Shown here piece after piece: positions 10,804 through 23,314 of a DNA stretch of 58,489 nucleotides. Numbering within the stretch: position 1 is the first letter of the stretch; every line of letters begins with the position of its first letter. The stretch lies in contig JAOPGA020000001.1 of NCBI GenBank assembly GCA_026419775.2, positions 1 to 58,489 on the forward strand. The letters are read 5' to 3'. Position numbers and translations under genes: made by a program. Under the pieces are notes generated by a model. It was not told where the DNA came from, did not search any database, and saw only the letters and a list, made by a program, of their open reading frames with translations. The stretch is from Acrasis kona (lineage: Eukaryota > Heterolobosea > Eutetramitea > Acrasida > Acrasidae).

Positions 10804-13265
10804 ATGGGTATTAAGGATCTAAACCAATTCTTGAACGACCGAAAACTTATCAACAACGCTAACATCAGTAGCCTACATGGTGCACGTATTGGAATCGACG
10901 GTTTACACTGGCTGCGAAGCATGGACTTACCAAAAGAAGCACTCCAAGGTATGCAAGGGTGTTTTTATCTTTTAACATTTTAGTTGCTATGGGTGGCATA
11001 CCATTGACCCTTCTCAATGTGGTTGAAAAGGAGCTGGAGAAACTCAAGTAAACTTTCACACAATTCTATAGTACTCACAATCAAAGAAAGCTTGAAATCA
11101 CACCAGTGTTTGTTTTTAATGGAATATCTGTTAAAAAGCCGAAAAAAGATTTGCCAGGAGACGAACATGTGACTTACAAAAGAAGACAAGCGTGGATGCA
11201 ATACGAAATGAATCGCATCTCAGAAGCAAAATCCTTGTTCCTTGGTATGTGTGGTTAAATGTCTTTTTTTAACAATCAAAGCAAGTTCACAGGGCAGCGT
11301 ACCTTTAGATTGGATCAATGTCATTGTACAATTTCTAAAAGACAAGGGTGTCGAAGTGTTCAGAGCACCTTATTTGGCATGGGCCCAATTAGCCAAGTTC
11401 CTTGACAGAGACAGACCACTTGTGCATGCAGTATACGGACCTGACGGTATGTGAGAGGTTTGTTCATTTTTAATCATTGATAGAAATACTCTTGTTCCTA
11501 AACCAGTTGGGACCCAACGACGCTGTGACCCATCATACAAGACTGATCACAAAAATTGCTGATGGATATTTTGAATTTATTGATAAGAGAGAGATTTTAC
11601 AGACTACTGGAATTGCTAATGAAACTTTTCTTGATGTGTGCTTACTTTCAGGAGGATTCTTCCAAAAGACTTTCCCAATCATCACATCAGAAGTTAACAA
11701 CAATAACCCATACAAGGCATTCAGCAGTAAGTTTCGTTTTCATTACTTTTTTACGATTGTAGTCGCACTGGACCTCATCAATTCCTTCCATGGTGCTGAA
11801 CAATTAATACAATTCTACGGTCAACACAATGATGTAGTGAAATGGGATTACTTGAACACACACCTTCTCAATAGAAACTTGATTGCTCACCATCCAGTAT
11901 TGGACTCTAATTGTAATTGTGTATTGTTGGATCAAAAATCAGCACCTTCGTAAGTGATTAAAATGGAATGAACTAACATTGATAGCGACATGCACGAAAT
12001 TCTTGGTTCAAGACTTCCTAATGAATTGTATTACTTGATGTCCTCATCATTGTTATCCCCAGTCATTTTGTCAACTTTAATATATGGAGCCACTATGGAA
12101 ACCACACCATTAGTGGACAGCAAAGAATACAGAAAGGCCGTTGATGTCATTAATTCATCATTCATGACCATTGTTCATGATCTCAACGATCACTACAAGA
12201 ATGGAAAATACGTAATGACACCACTCACATTTTACCTAACATTTTATAGAGCCTATTTAAATGGACTGATAATTATCAAGAGACCAAAGAATGGAGCGCA
12301 AACAACATTGAGCTTTCATCATCACAACCCACCCACACATACCCATCATCCTACTTGTCGCAACTAAACAAATACAACAAACCATCATGTGACTATTCAA
12401 CCATATGCAAGAATCAACCAAAGAGTGCATCAGACAAATCATCGTCATCAATACTTGGACCAGAAGAAACAAAAGCATTAATATACTTGCATAGTTTGGA
12501 ACTTTTAGGTTACTTTGATTCAAGTGCAACATTAAAACAACAAGGCGTCGCATTAGCAAGTGCAGAGATCCATCCAGAGCTGACTCTACTTTTATTCGAA
12601 TTATGCAAGAATGGATTCATGACCAGTCACATACTTTCTCCACATCACAAACTATACATAACGGACCAAAACACGGATCAAGTACGATTCATATGCAGAG
12701 TGCTTTCGTTGCTTCCATTAACTTTTGAAAGCGGAGAGAAATCCACACAATGGCACGCACACGTTAATTTCGACCTGATGGGATTCCATTCCATTGCGAA
12801 AATTCACAGCAAATACCTTCGATTGTTATTGGAGAGTGTTGGAGCCAGTTTGGTGCTTCAAAAAAAGACCACCTCTCACAACCTGTCAAGTAAGTTTTTT
12901 TACATGAACATCAAACCATGACATTTTTAGAAGTACATCAAACACTGCCGCTCAGGAGCGAAAACAACACGGGAATGGGATTATTGGCCATGTATCTTTT
13001 AACCAACACGGAATTCGATAATGCAAACAAAATGTTTGATGCATGTGTGAAACCATTTGAGGAATTTGCTCAGGTCGCCATTCCCTTCTGGGAGCAGTGC
13101 GTGAGAGTTGTAAAACTTGCTGGAGAGGTAAGCATCCATCACTAAGTGTCATTCTTAACATGTTAGAATTATTCAAAGGTTGCGGAGGACTTTGAGAAGG
13201 CTGATGTAGTTTGGAACGCAAAGAAGAATGAATGGAAGAATGCTAAACTATTTAAATGTTTATAA
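10804..13265 (+). CDS. MKT1: MKT1-family post-transcriptional regulator
   Basis: Ten exons give 707 aa: 10804-10948, 10984-11047, 11087-11244, 11282-11446, 11484-11726, 11763-11949, 11986-12211, 12250-12889, 12931-13127, 13167-13265; introns are 35-41 nt. The protein starts with the XPG/FEN-like MGIKDLNQFL and continues with TPVFVFNGI and RAPYLAWAQ motifs, as in yeast Mkt1; the C-terminal half matches the MKT1 N and C domain layout. Yeast Mkt1 with Pbp1 regulates translation of specific mRNAs (HO, mitochondrial protein mRNAs). Intron 2 could alternatively end 15 nt earlier, giving a 24-nt intron; the 39-nt choice fits the other introns better. The stop is 4 nt from that of the next gene. Confidence 0.85.
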
Positions 13266-13269
13266 AGTT

Positions 13270-14143
13270 TTACATTACAGCCCATTTCTTGACTGCTTCT
13301 ATTATTCCAATGTCATCCACTTTTAGTGTCTCCATGTAGTTCTCTATTGTTGTCTTGTTGTTACTTTGTATTGCTGCGACTAAATTTTGAAACATTGCAT
13401 ATCTTTCCCGGGAGTACTCTGCTAGTTGGTGTACCGTCTTTGAAGTACTTAGTGTATCTACATCAAGCCTTTTACTAGATAATAAGCTCAGTAATTTGAG
13501 CAAAGAGCCCATGAAGAGTAGTTCCGCGTTGTTCACGTCGTCCATTTGAGGGTTGCTATCCACCATTGATTCCGAAATGTCTGAAGCCTACATGAGGTTA
13601 GTATAATAGGGAATATAAACATACTTCTTGAAACCGCTCCATTTTTACAAGAAGGCGAATGACGGTGAAAGCTCTTAACAAGAATGAATCTTCTAATCTG
13701 TCATCTCTTTCCATAATGTTTGCTGCTAAAAGATAGAACTTGATCGCGTTTGATACATCATCTTTTTCTAATAGCACAGTTGCAAAGCTCTCCGCTTCAC
13801 GCACTGCTCTTTTGTATTCCATGTCCCTAACGTGCAATTTTATAGCTTCTTCTTGGCAGCTAACGCAAGATTTATCTCCAATGTTGTTGAATACAACAGC
13901 AGCAAAATTGTACATTTTTTTTCGTTTGGGCCTCTTTAAAACGTCTATAAAGGGTAGGAATAGCTTGACACAATTTGCAGCCTCGTCCCATCGTGACTCC
14001 TCGGCATGCTCGCTTGCAGCTGAACATAATAGGCTGACAGCGAACATTTTGTGGGAATGGTCCTCGTCATCATCACCAGTAAGCTTCGCAAGTGTTTGTG
14101 TGGCAAGGTTCACTTTAACACTGATAATGCTTTCCTGCTCCAT
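13270..14143 (-). CDS. Helical-repeat (TPR/SNAP-like) protein
   Basis: Two exons (14143-13625 and 13587-13270) around a 37-nt intron give 278 aa from the Met beginning MEQESII; an in-frame Met 14 codons upstream (14185) is possible. The sequence is a run of amphipathic helices with the look of TPR or alpha/gamma-SNAP repeats (for example ANCVKLFLPFI and AIKFYLLAANIM), but no signature motif is strong. Role unknown; a vesicle-fusion adaptor or scaffold is a guess. It converges on MKT1 with a 4-nt gap. Confidence 0.6.
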
Positions 14144-14400
14144 CGTGATGTGCCTGTTAGTGCTCCACTTTTGGCATAAAATCAAATTAGTGGAAAAATA
14201 GAAAGAAAATAAATTTAAGAATTGAACTGATCAACGCAACGTTACAAGCTTGTGAAAAAGCCCATCAACAATCAACACCAACAGCTATCGTGATATATTT
14301 ACGTAATAGGTTTCTTACAATATGACACAAAAACTGCGCTTATAAAAGTTCGTTTATTAAAAATACATTAACTACCAAAACTACGCCACAACCAATTATT

Positions 14401-15669
14401 TCACGGGCTGTTTAAAAGACGCGCCTTCTCCAGATCATCAGAATGATACCCTTTGGCCGTGCCCTCATCTTGATACATTGTTGGCGGATCATGTACAATT
14501 CTTGTTCTGTACAAGTTGGTTTGTGGGTGCATTACGTTCTGATAAATAGTTTCGCCGTTACATGTTGGATATTTTGACAACATTTCAAACGAAAAGTTGA
14601 CAAAGTTATCATCATAGCTAGATCCGCTTAATTCCGGAGGACAACTGAACTTGTTTAGATTCTTCGTGGCGACTTCCCTCCTCTCGAGCGCATTCTCGAG
14701 TAAATGATCCCCACCGGCCCATTTTGGATTATTGTTGTACCATGCCTCATCGTTCCAGTGACAAATGTTTGTTTGAATGATAAATCTACGCTGCTTGGCC
14801 ACAACGGCGTCCGCATCATGCGACGTCTGACCTTGGTTGAGCAGTGTTAATCTCTTGATCTCACCCTTCCTTTTTCTGGTCACTAGCGCACCCTCGTCGG
14901 CATTGAGTCCGACCATGGTTAAATAACATGGCGCCATAATCTTCTTCGTAGACAGTACTTTTATTGCTCCTTTGTACGTTGGTTCGTTCTCCAAGGTTTT
15001 ACGGAGGAGAAAATCGATGGCGTCGTATTTGACCATCCCCGCTACAATGTTCCTCACCATACCCATAAATTCGTTCGTCTTTCTAAAGTTCAAAGACACA
15101 CTCCATCCTGTGGTATCATCGCTAGGGTCTCTTAACCTCATACCTGTGAGGCAACCCACCATTCCTGCCCATGTTGTCATGCGGAAGACATCTTTACCAG
15201 ACTTTTGAAAGATGACATCGATTGTGATGGTGCACAGGGCTTTCAGAACTTCTGCATCCCAATCCATGTTACGTAGGTGGTATGGGCCGCTGGATGCTGA
15301 ATCTTGTGTGGCTGTACCGTTTGGGTCTTTGTTTGTGCTTATGGAGGTGCAGTGTGCTAAGAAGTTATATCCAATGTTGAAGGATAATAGTTTGTTAAAG
15401 TCTAGATCAACTTCCTCTGTCACAGATGCAATGCCCTCTAATTCTTCCATGAACTCAGTAGGAGCAAACAAGTTTTTGGTTCCCCATGCCATAACTCCAA
15501 CAACGAGGGGAGCACAACATGCCACCTCTTCTCCTTGCTTTTTCGTCAAGTACTTATTCAACGCCCTCAAATCCTGTTTATATTCCTTTGCTATATCAAT
15601 CCATCTCTCTCTTGGGGGAAGGTCCAAATTCACGTAATGTAGCTTTGGTTCAGTGAATGATGTTGGCAT
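14401..15669 (-). CDS. Acid ceramidase / NAAA-like Ntn hydrolase
   Basis: 422 aa, single exon. It matches the acid ceramidase/N-acylethanolamine acid amidase family: an N-terminal segment like the alpha subunit, then the nucleophile motif HCTSI with Cys107 and a downstream HLRNMDWD motif (Arg133, Asp136), as in the CTSI...RNMD pattern of ASAH1. These enzymes cut amide bonds of ceramide or fatty acyl amides after self-cleavage before the Cys. No clear signal peptide is seen, unusual for a lysosomal enzyme, so an upstream exon or a cytosolic variant is possible. The stop is TGA. It is divergent from the Beclin gene 221 bp away. Confidence 0.85.
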   Translation of the reverse strand: MPTSFTEPKLHYVNLDLPPRERWIDIAKEYKQDLRALNKYLTKKQGEEVACCAPLVVGVMAWGTKNLFAPTEFMEELEGIASVTEEVDLDFNKLLSFNIGYNFLAHCTSISTNKDPNGTATQDSASSGPYHLRNMDWDAEVLKALCTITIDVIFQKSGKDVFRMTTWAGMVGCLTGMRLRDPSDDTTGWSVSLNFRKTNEFMGMVRNIVAGMVKYDAIDFLLRKTLENEPTYKGAIKVLSTKKIMAPCYLTMVGLNADEGALVTRKRKGEIKRLTLLNQGQTSHDADAVVAKQRRFIIQTNICHWNDEAWYNNNPKWAGGDHLLENALERREVATKNLNKFSCPPELSGSSYDDNFVNFSFEMLSKYPTCNGETIYQNVMHPQTNLYRTRIVHDPPTMYQDEGTAKGYHSDDLEKARLLNSP

Positions 15670-15890
15670 GTGAGATGTTTGGTTATTGCGGAGGAAATCT
15701 TTCTAATTGAGTCCGGTTTGGGTCAAACTGTCGGAACTCTCTTACAATCATACAATGACATTTACGTGAAGGAATTCAGATAATAAAATAATAGTTCTCA
15801 GAGCCTGAGTTGATTCACTAATCATGCGGACTCAATTATTCTCATTCCATGGTGTTTTAATTAAAATTTTAAAATTTGTAAAGTTGTTGA
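15670..15890. promoter_or_regulatory. Shared divergent promoter region
   Basis: 221 bp separate the start codons of the ceramidase-like gene (minus) and Beclin (plus). It is A/T-rich, with an AT tract (ttaattaaaattttaaaa) directly upstream of Beclin. No specific operator was identified. Confidence 0.35.
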
Positions 15891-17298
15891 ATGTCCAGCC
15901 AAGATGACACATTAGACACTGCCCTTAACGAAAACCATTACGTTCAACTCACGTGTCACAAATGCCGTCAAATAATGCGTGTTATGTTCGATGGACCACC
16001 CCCAAAGGAGGAGCCTGCTGTGGAAAGCTCCCCTACATCATTAAGGGAATTTCTTAGGAGCGAAATAACGGATGATGATATAAAGGATCAATCACCACCC
16101 TCATCACCGTCCCCAATAGCTCAGTCCTCTCCACAAACCTTGTCTAACATTATACTCCTACAAAAATCCTTGGTTAGAAATGTATCATTTAGAAGACAGC
16201 AGCATCAACAACTGAGGCAGCAACAGTTAAAAAAGGATGAGGAATATGAGCTGTGGCGTGATAAAAACAAATTTTTTTTAGGAGAGCTATGTCGTTACGC
16301 CCTTGATCACGAAGGAGAACATTTGTTATGCCCAGAATGCTCCGAGCAATCCTACACTGAGTTAACACGCGAACACGAGTCAATGATGGAGGAGCTGAAG
16401 CAATATCAAGAATTTAACATTACAAAAGAAGGTGTAAGCAAACTTGGGGACATGATGATGGATGTTAAAAAGTTGGAGCAAGAGGAAGAAAAATTAAGAC
16501 AACAGTTACAAGAGGTCCTCGCTGAAGAAAAGATGCTAGACTCCAAGGTTCAATCCTGGGAAGAATCACAATTAGAGTGGAAGGTAAAGGAAGATCGGTA
16601 CTGGCATGAGTTTAGTCAATTCCAAATGCAGCATCAACTTTTCGAACAAGAGCGCGACGCTCAGCATCAAAAAATAGCCCACACCACAAGAGAATTGGAT
16701 AGGCTCAATTCTACTAATGTATTTAATGATGCCTTTCATATTTGGTACGAAGGTCACTTTGGAACGATAAACAACATTCGTCTCGGAAGGTTGCCCACTC
16801 AACCAGTCGAATGGAACGAAATAAATGCTGCGTGGGGTTTAGCCGCTCTATTGTTACATACATTAGCAAAATCAAAAAACTTGACCTTCTCAAAATATAA
16901 AATCATTTTGAATGGAAGTTTCAGCAAGATTGAGTTGACTGATGGGAGCGCATCCACTTATGAACTATATGGTGGTGGCGGCGGTGGTGGCGGTTTGTTC
17001 TGGGCTGGTAGATTTGACAAGGCCATGGTTTTCTTCTTGCAGTGTATAAAGGAACTCAGCGAGCATATCGCAAAGAGCGACCCTACATTTACGTTGCCTT
17101 ATAGGTATGTTTATTTTTGGTTGTTGATAATTTAATGCGTTTAGAATTGAAGCAGATCGGATAGGTTCGCTCACCATCAAGTGCGTGAATGATGAATTAT
17201 GGACAAAATCCTTAAAGTATATGTTGACAGGTTCGTGACGTTTAAAACACATTTTGACCTTACAAAAAATAGATTTGAAATTTTTGATAAGTGCGTAA
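15891..17298 (+). CDS. ATG6: Beclin 1 / ATG6 autophagy protein
   Basis: Three exons (15891-17104, 17145-17230, 17273-17298) encode about 441 aa. The N-terminus has a CxxC pair (CHKC), the middle a long coiled coil (about 160-270), and the C-terminus the evolutionarily conserved domain, with TNVFNDAFHIWYEGHFGTIN, RLGRLP and VEWNEINAAWG motifs. ATG6/Beclin is the core scaffold of the Vps34 PI3-kinase complex that starts autophagy and sorts endosomes. A run of eight Gly (about residue 365), encoded by GGN codons, expands a loop that is usually short. The last intron starts GTTCGT, a weak donor, but restores a normal family C-terminus. Confidence 0.93.
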
Positions 17299-17554
17299 AT
17301 TGAAAGTTCAGGAGTCATACTCTAAACTGTTCCTTTTGTAAAAGATATAAAACACTAAACATTTTAAAGTACTTTTTTGTTCCGAATCTTTCTTCGTCCA
17401 TAATTAATTATTAAAAGTTTCAATAAATTTGATGCATTCCGCTCTTCTTGCATAATTAGTTGTGGTCTTGAAAACACAATCTTTTGATTGTCCAATCTGT
17501 ACTCATGAACATGAAAGTTAAAAAAATCCATTTTGTAATGAAGTTGGTTGTAAC

Positions 17555-18242
17555 ATGGGTCATGGCTTTAACACTAAACTAGTTTCGGAAGAGCTTAAAG
17601 AATCATTTGGTCTCAAATATGACGATCAGACATCAATGGCGATGAGCCCAAAACAGCGGACATGTAAACAATGGGCATGGTTAGGTATGTGAAAGTAACC
17701 CTTTATAACGTAAATTCTGTTCAGGAGACTCACTTTTCCAATACATGATATCCAAATACATATATAAGCAACAAAACCATGATGAAAACGTGGGTGTTCG
17801 TGATTATTCTTTATCCAGATCATTATACGTTGGTAATACAGAGATGGCTGCCTACATTAAGCATCATAAAGAAATATATAGAAGAATCACTCATGAGTTT
17901 ATTCCTAGTGTACACAATTTAGGAACATGTTTTGAGGCTCTCTTGTTTCTCTCCCAAAAACATTTGTCTGAAAAAGAATTGTTAAAAGTGATCGAAAAGT
18001 ACATTGAGTTCACAAATTCTAATTATGTAAAAATTGCTGGTAAGGGTAAAAAGAAACATGTTAAAAAGACTCATTCTTCTGATGAGGAATCCGATCGGAA
18101 AAATGTAAAAAAAAGAAAGTTAGAGGAGGAATCAGAGGAAGATGAAGATAATGATGTAGAAAGTAGTACCGTCGTTGAACCTACTGACTTGAGCGAGGAA
18201 GAAGTAATTCATTATCTGGATGACTTTTTCAGAGCATTGTAA
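17555..18242 (+). CDS. RNase III-fold protein, probably non-catalytic
   Basis: Two exons (17555-17684, 17725-18242) and a 40-nt intron give 215 aa. Splicing builds the motif QWAWLGDSLFQYMISKY, which resembles the RNase III signature (E-x-L/F-x-F/W-LGD). The usual first Glu is absent, so a structural role like that of mitochondrial ribosomal proteins mL44/uL-type RNase III homologues or editosome proteins is more likely than nuclease activity. The tail is Lys-rich then very acidic, suggesting nuclear or nucleolar targeting. It converges on the AIR9-like gene with an 18-nt gap. Confidence 0.6.
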
Positions 18243-18260
18243 AAAAGAACCAATACATTT

Positions 18261-21200
18261 TTATTTTTGTTGCACAGACTTTTTGAGTGCCATCAGGACT
18301 TTTGCTCCCTTTAGTTGATTAATGTCCGTAGTGTTGGGCATCGAGGTTTGGTTGGAGTCATTCGCCAAATCTGCAAATGCTTGAGCAATGTTCTTCTCCT
18401 TCTTCCATGCAGTTGCAAAAGTGGTTCCCATAACATCTTTTGCGATGTTTTCGTAACTTAGAGCATAGAACGCACATAGAATTAGTGCGTCGTTATCTCT
18501 CTCCTGTTGGCTTGCATATTCTAGCACCTTTGCTTGATTGGTCTTCTTTATCAAAACAGAAATGTTGTTTGATCCGGCATCAGGAGTAATTGCGATAGCG
18601 TCCCATTTTTCTTTGATTCCCTTCTTACTTGCATTTTCAGTAATCTCAATACCCTTGCCCTTCGCCTTCAAACTTCCATTAGAAAAGTTGGAGGAGTATT
18701 CTTTAGGTTGAGACAGGGCGTCTATTAGTTTTGTAGCATTGAGAAGCACATCGACCGTATCAGTTTCAACGGATGATCCCTCGACGCCGTCGCTTCTAAC
18801 AGGTATGAATTTTGCCTTCATTTTAAGTCCAACTTGATCCAAACCAGGAGTGAATTCCTTTTGGTTACTGACTTCCGCATAGCTTCCGTTGTTCAGATTA
18901 GAGACTAACCATTGGACACGACTGTTACCCTCTGCACCACCGCTGTAAGTGGCCTGAACAGTCATCTTTTGTCCGATCATTGCTCCTGGTTGAGCAACTA
19001 CCAATCGGACTCCAGTCGCGGTGGGTAACTTGGCTTGTACGACCTCTGAATCTACATGAATCGTTTCACCTTTTACACCATCTTCCCTTACAGGAGTAAC
19101 CTCAAACCTAATCCTCGCGCCGACATCCTTTAATTGAATGTTGTATTGATCTGTATCTGCACCAATCATGTCAGAGCTATTACCAACGATACGACGCCAT
19201 TTAATGAGCGACGATCCTTGAACACCTCCATAATAAGTAAATGTACCCTTGAGTGTAGAATCTTCTATCACCGATCCAGAAATTTCCAAATTGGAGGCAA
19301 TTGGTGCTCCTGAGCTAATTTCATTAGAGAATACCACTTGTTTCTCTCCTTCTACACCGTCCTTTCTCACGGGTATGAATTCAATTTTCAAGAGATGACC
19401 AATGTCATTGATTTGGCACTGGTACTCTTTGTTGTCCTTTAAAACTGATACTGGGTTAGGATCTTGAGCATTCTTTGCTCTGAACCACTCTATACGACTA
19501 TTACCTTCTTCTCCGCCCTTATAGGTAGAGTGACATTTTACAAAATGACCTTGTTCGAAACTACCAGTGACTTGTATTTCAGAGTGGGGCAGACCTGGTT
19601 TAATCACCTCGCTGCTGCATTGTTTCTGGTCACCTTCGATTTGATAACCAGCTCTTCTCGGAGTGACATGACAAGAAATGACGCTTCCCACATCCTCAAA
19701 CTTGATTTCATAAGTGGAAACGCTACAATCGATTTCAACCTCTTGTGAGTTATTTGTGGATTTGAACCACTTGTAAACGCAATGCTCAGGAGATAGATTG
19801 GTGCCCTGTAGCTCTACATAAATGGATTTGTTCTCTACTGGCTCTCCTTTAATCTCTATAGAATTGATTTTGGGTTTTTGTGGAGCTACTGTTTCGGTAG
19901 GAGCGCTATCGAAGAAAGTTCCCTCGCCGTCGGATCTAACTGGTTGCACGCTATAGATTAATTGAGATCCAACGTCTTCTTGTTTTAATTTGTAAGTAAC
20001 CTTGTTTGCGTCCTCAATTTCGGTCTTGGTAGCGTCTTCTTGGTTAATTCTGTACCATTTGTGATTTCTTGATTGTTCGACACCTCCGTAAAACTCTGCA
20101 TCTCCACGAATCACTTCTCCTTCCATGGCGTAGGGGCACACCACCACTACGTTCTTCATGACTGCTGGACAAGGTCTCACACAATTACCTATGAATTGCT
20201 TGACCTTTCCCTTGACGCCGTCTTTACGAATGGGAACGTATTCTACCTTAATGTACTTTGTTACATCATTTACTGAGGGAGTAAACTCCTTCTTGTTTTG
20301 AACTTCCTCGATGATGGAGTAATCTCCGAACGAATTGGGTTCGATTGATCTGAACCAGGTGATTAAGCTGTCGCCCTCGTGACCGCCCTTATATTCGCCT
20401 GTGATTCTTAACGCACCATCTTGAATGTAATCTCCTTCGATTCCCAAGTGACTAATCCTTGGTGCACTGGCGCCGACCGAAACATCGGAAGTGATGCCGT
20501 CGGATGGACCTGATGCGCCGTCGCTTCTTACTGGAGTAATTTTTAATTCAATCTTGTGATCTACGTCACTTAATTTTAGCTTATATGTCTTTTCGCTACC
20601 ACATAGGCTCTTTTTACCAGAGTCATCCACTCGGTACCATTCAAATTTTGTCTCTCCTTCGATACCTCCTGCGTATTCATAACTAGCTTCGATGGTTGCC
20701 TCTTGTTCGAATGACTCTCCTGCCATTCCGACCTGAACCAAACGAGGTCTACCTGGCTCGATAGTATTCGTCAATTTTGATTCCTTTCTTCCAATTTCAC
20801 CTTCGGAGCTAATGGGAACGATGGTTACCTTTAGCTTATGCTTAATGTCATCCACAGTTGGTTTGTAAGATTTGGAATTTGCACCTTCGATGGCGATTTC
20901 TTCTTGGTCCATCACTCTGTACCACCTGTATCTACTTTTACCTTCAGATCCACCATAGTATTCGTAAGTGACCGTGAGCTCTTCGTTTTGAATTGCTCTT
21001 CCAGCAATTTGTACGTTTTTGATGGATGGAGGATGGGGACGGATTTTTTCGGTTGTGAGGGAGACGGGTTCTCCTTTGATGCCGTCGGATCTTACTGGTA
21101 CGTACTCGAATGTAACTTCTTGTCCAACGTCTTGAACTGTTACGTTGTATTCTTTTCCTGAAGCACTTCTGCCGTCGGGAGTTGACCATCGATACAAGCT

Positions 21201-22771
21201 CTTTCCTTCGGCGCCACCAAAGTATTTTACGATTACTGAGAGTGTTTCTCCTTCGATGGCTTCGCCTGATAATTTAATGTCCTCGCACTGTGGTGAGGCA
21301 CTTTTAACGTAATCCGAAATGTCGTAAACTGAGAAGAGTTGTGTTTCTAGTTTGAAGCAACTGATTTCTGCCTTGATCATGCTTCCAATGTCTTCGCTTG
21401 TAACTTCAATCTATTAATTGTAAGATGTTGGTGGTAATTGCTTTTATTTACTGTTGTATCGTGTTGCCCATGTAGAATGTCATATCCTCCAGAGTCGTTG
21501 GTTCTTAACCAGTTGACCACGATGTGCAGCTCATCAGGGTCGCTGGTCTCCTCTACGTCGTGCTTATTTACAATCAAGTTGTTGATTGGTTCATTGTCGA
21601 TTGAACACTCGTATTCTCCAATTGGTAATAACAAGGACATGTGGTCATCATCGAATAGAATTGGTTCGCACTTGAACTTGATTAATGATTGTGAAAATGA
21701 TCAAAATTACGTTATTGATTTTTAATGTGGAACCAGTCCTTCCGTCTATTCTGCAGATACCAAAGTTATCAGTAACAAAATCTAAAGTCATTAGTTTATG
21801 GAATGCATGTTGACGTACTAATGTCATCTGACTTGATTTTGAACACGGGCATGAAAGTTAGAGTACGTCCTTCTGTTACGTCACCAATGACAACTGCTTG
21901 AACAAGAGATAATGGTGTTCCTTCGGTCTTTGAGTTTTGATGGGCCTTTAAATATCTAGTGGCCTTTTGAAGGACCTCGTCGTCTCCCTCGTCTTCACCC
22001 AAGACCATACCTTCCCTGAAGCTGAAGGACACAACTCCCTTGTATCTACGTGCTCTTTCAATCTCGGCATGATCAATTTCCTGATCATTGATTTTACGGA
22101 TGCAACTAGTGTTTATTCCACTTGCTATAACTCTAAATTGTTTCATTTCACAAATAGGATTTCCTTGTAAATTTAGGGTTTCAAGTTGGGGAAGCACCGG
22201 AAATCCTCTAAAGTCCTTAATCTTGTTGTTGGATAGATTCAACACTTTCAAATGTTGAAGAGACTCGAAACCGTTGAAGGATTCAATGTTGTTATTTCCC
22301 AAACTCAAAGTCTCAAGGAAAACTGGACTCAATTCATGATGGTTCAGATTTACCTCATGAAGAGAGGTAATTTTGTTGCTTGACGCGAATAGATGCTTGA
22401 GTTGTGGAAGTAAGTGGATGAAAGAAAGATCCTCAATTTCGTTTGATGAGACGTCCAAAACTCTCAAAATAGGAAATGGTATAACAAGGTTGAGTGAAGA
22501 TATCTGAGCGTTTCTCATGTATAAAAACTATAATGTTAACTTGATCGAAGTAGACGTTAAAACACACCTCGCACTCGAATAGCTCATTGATGTCGTAGTT
22601 CGAGCGATCGACATTGCTCAAATTCTCCTTTCTAACGTGGTCTGCTAGCCTTAATCCAAGATTTTTGTATTGATTTGTGCTCTTCAACCTACCGCCGTCC
22701 GTAGAAGACAATGATCTTCTTATCGAAGAGCTTTTGGTATCTACATTTCGTGTGAGCGCATATGTATTCAT
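18261..22771 (-). CDS. AIR9: AIR9-like microtubule-associated protein (LRR + A9 repeats)
   Basis: Five exons (22771-22568, 22527-21819, 21781-21711, 21676-21452, 21410-18261) with introns of 40, 37, 34 and 41 nt join in frame to about 1452 aa. Layout: a Ser-rich basic head (1-45), leucine-rich repeats (about 70-230), an A9-type linker, then at least nine A9 repeats of about 90 residues, each with a YxGGxEGxSxxxWxR core, and a conserved C-terminal globular domain (about 1320-1450). This is the architecture of plant and trypanosomatid AIR9, which binds microtubules and marks cortical division sites or organises the cytoskeleton. Repeat 6 lacks the usual Gly-Gly core. The exon joins are inferred but all phases agree. 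Confidence 0.85.
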
Positions 22772-22990
22772 GTTCTAATTACCCCTAGTGACTGGCATTT
22801 GTGCTTGGTTGATAAAAAAAGTACGGTTGAGCTTGCTTTGCCTCCATTTATACTAACTATTTAGAAAAACAAAAGCACTTTACTCCAACAATGATTATGA
22901 CGTTTTCCAGCGACAGATAGTAGATGATAAATATGAGAAAACAAGATAATTATATTGTTATAATTTTTTGGATATAGAATGTGTTCGTTA

Positions 22991-23062
22991 GGGTTACTGG
23001 TCTAGTGGTATGATTCGCGCTTCGGGTGCGTGAGGTTCCGGGTTCGATTCCCGGGTGACCCC
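22991..23062 (+). tRNA. tRNA-Pro (CGG)
   Basis: 72 nt. The acceptor arms GGGTTAC/GTGACCC pair with one G-T, the anticodon loop is TTCGGGT (anticodon CGG), and the T arm has GGTTCGATTCC. A TTTT run follows at 23063, a Pol III terminator. No intron. Confidence 0.95.
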
Positions 23063-23314
23063 TTTTATTCTCTTTAACACAGATATGTGGGTGCAAAAAT
23101 AACACAAACCGAGTTAGTGGAACAGATAAATACAGGTTAAAACCACTTGGGGCGGTATTCATATGAATTTTTTGTGAAAATCATTAGTGCATACAATTGT
23201 GGACTTCTCCTACAATGTGACAGAAGGAAGAGAACTACTGAGTAGTTTAAAATCTGCCTTGAGTCAACTCGAGCTGGACCTTAATTGATATTAAGACTGT
23301 TTTTTTATTGCTTG

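Noticed and set aside
20073-21725. Plus-strand ORFs inside the AIR9-like gene
   Set aside because: They are antisense shadows of a gene with clear repeats and domain homology.
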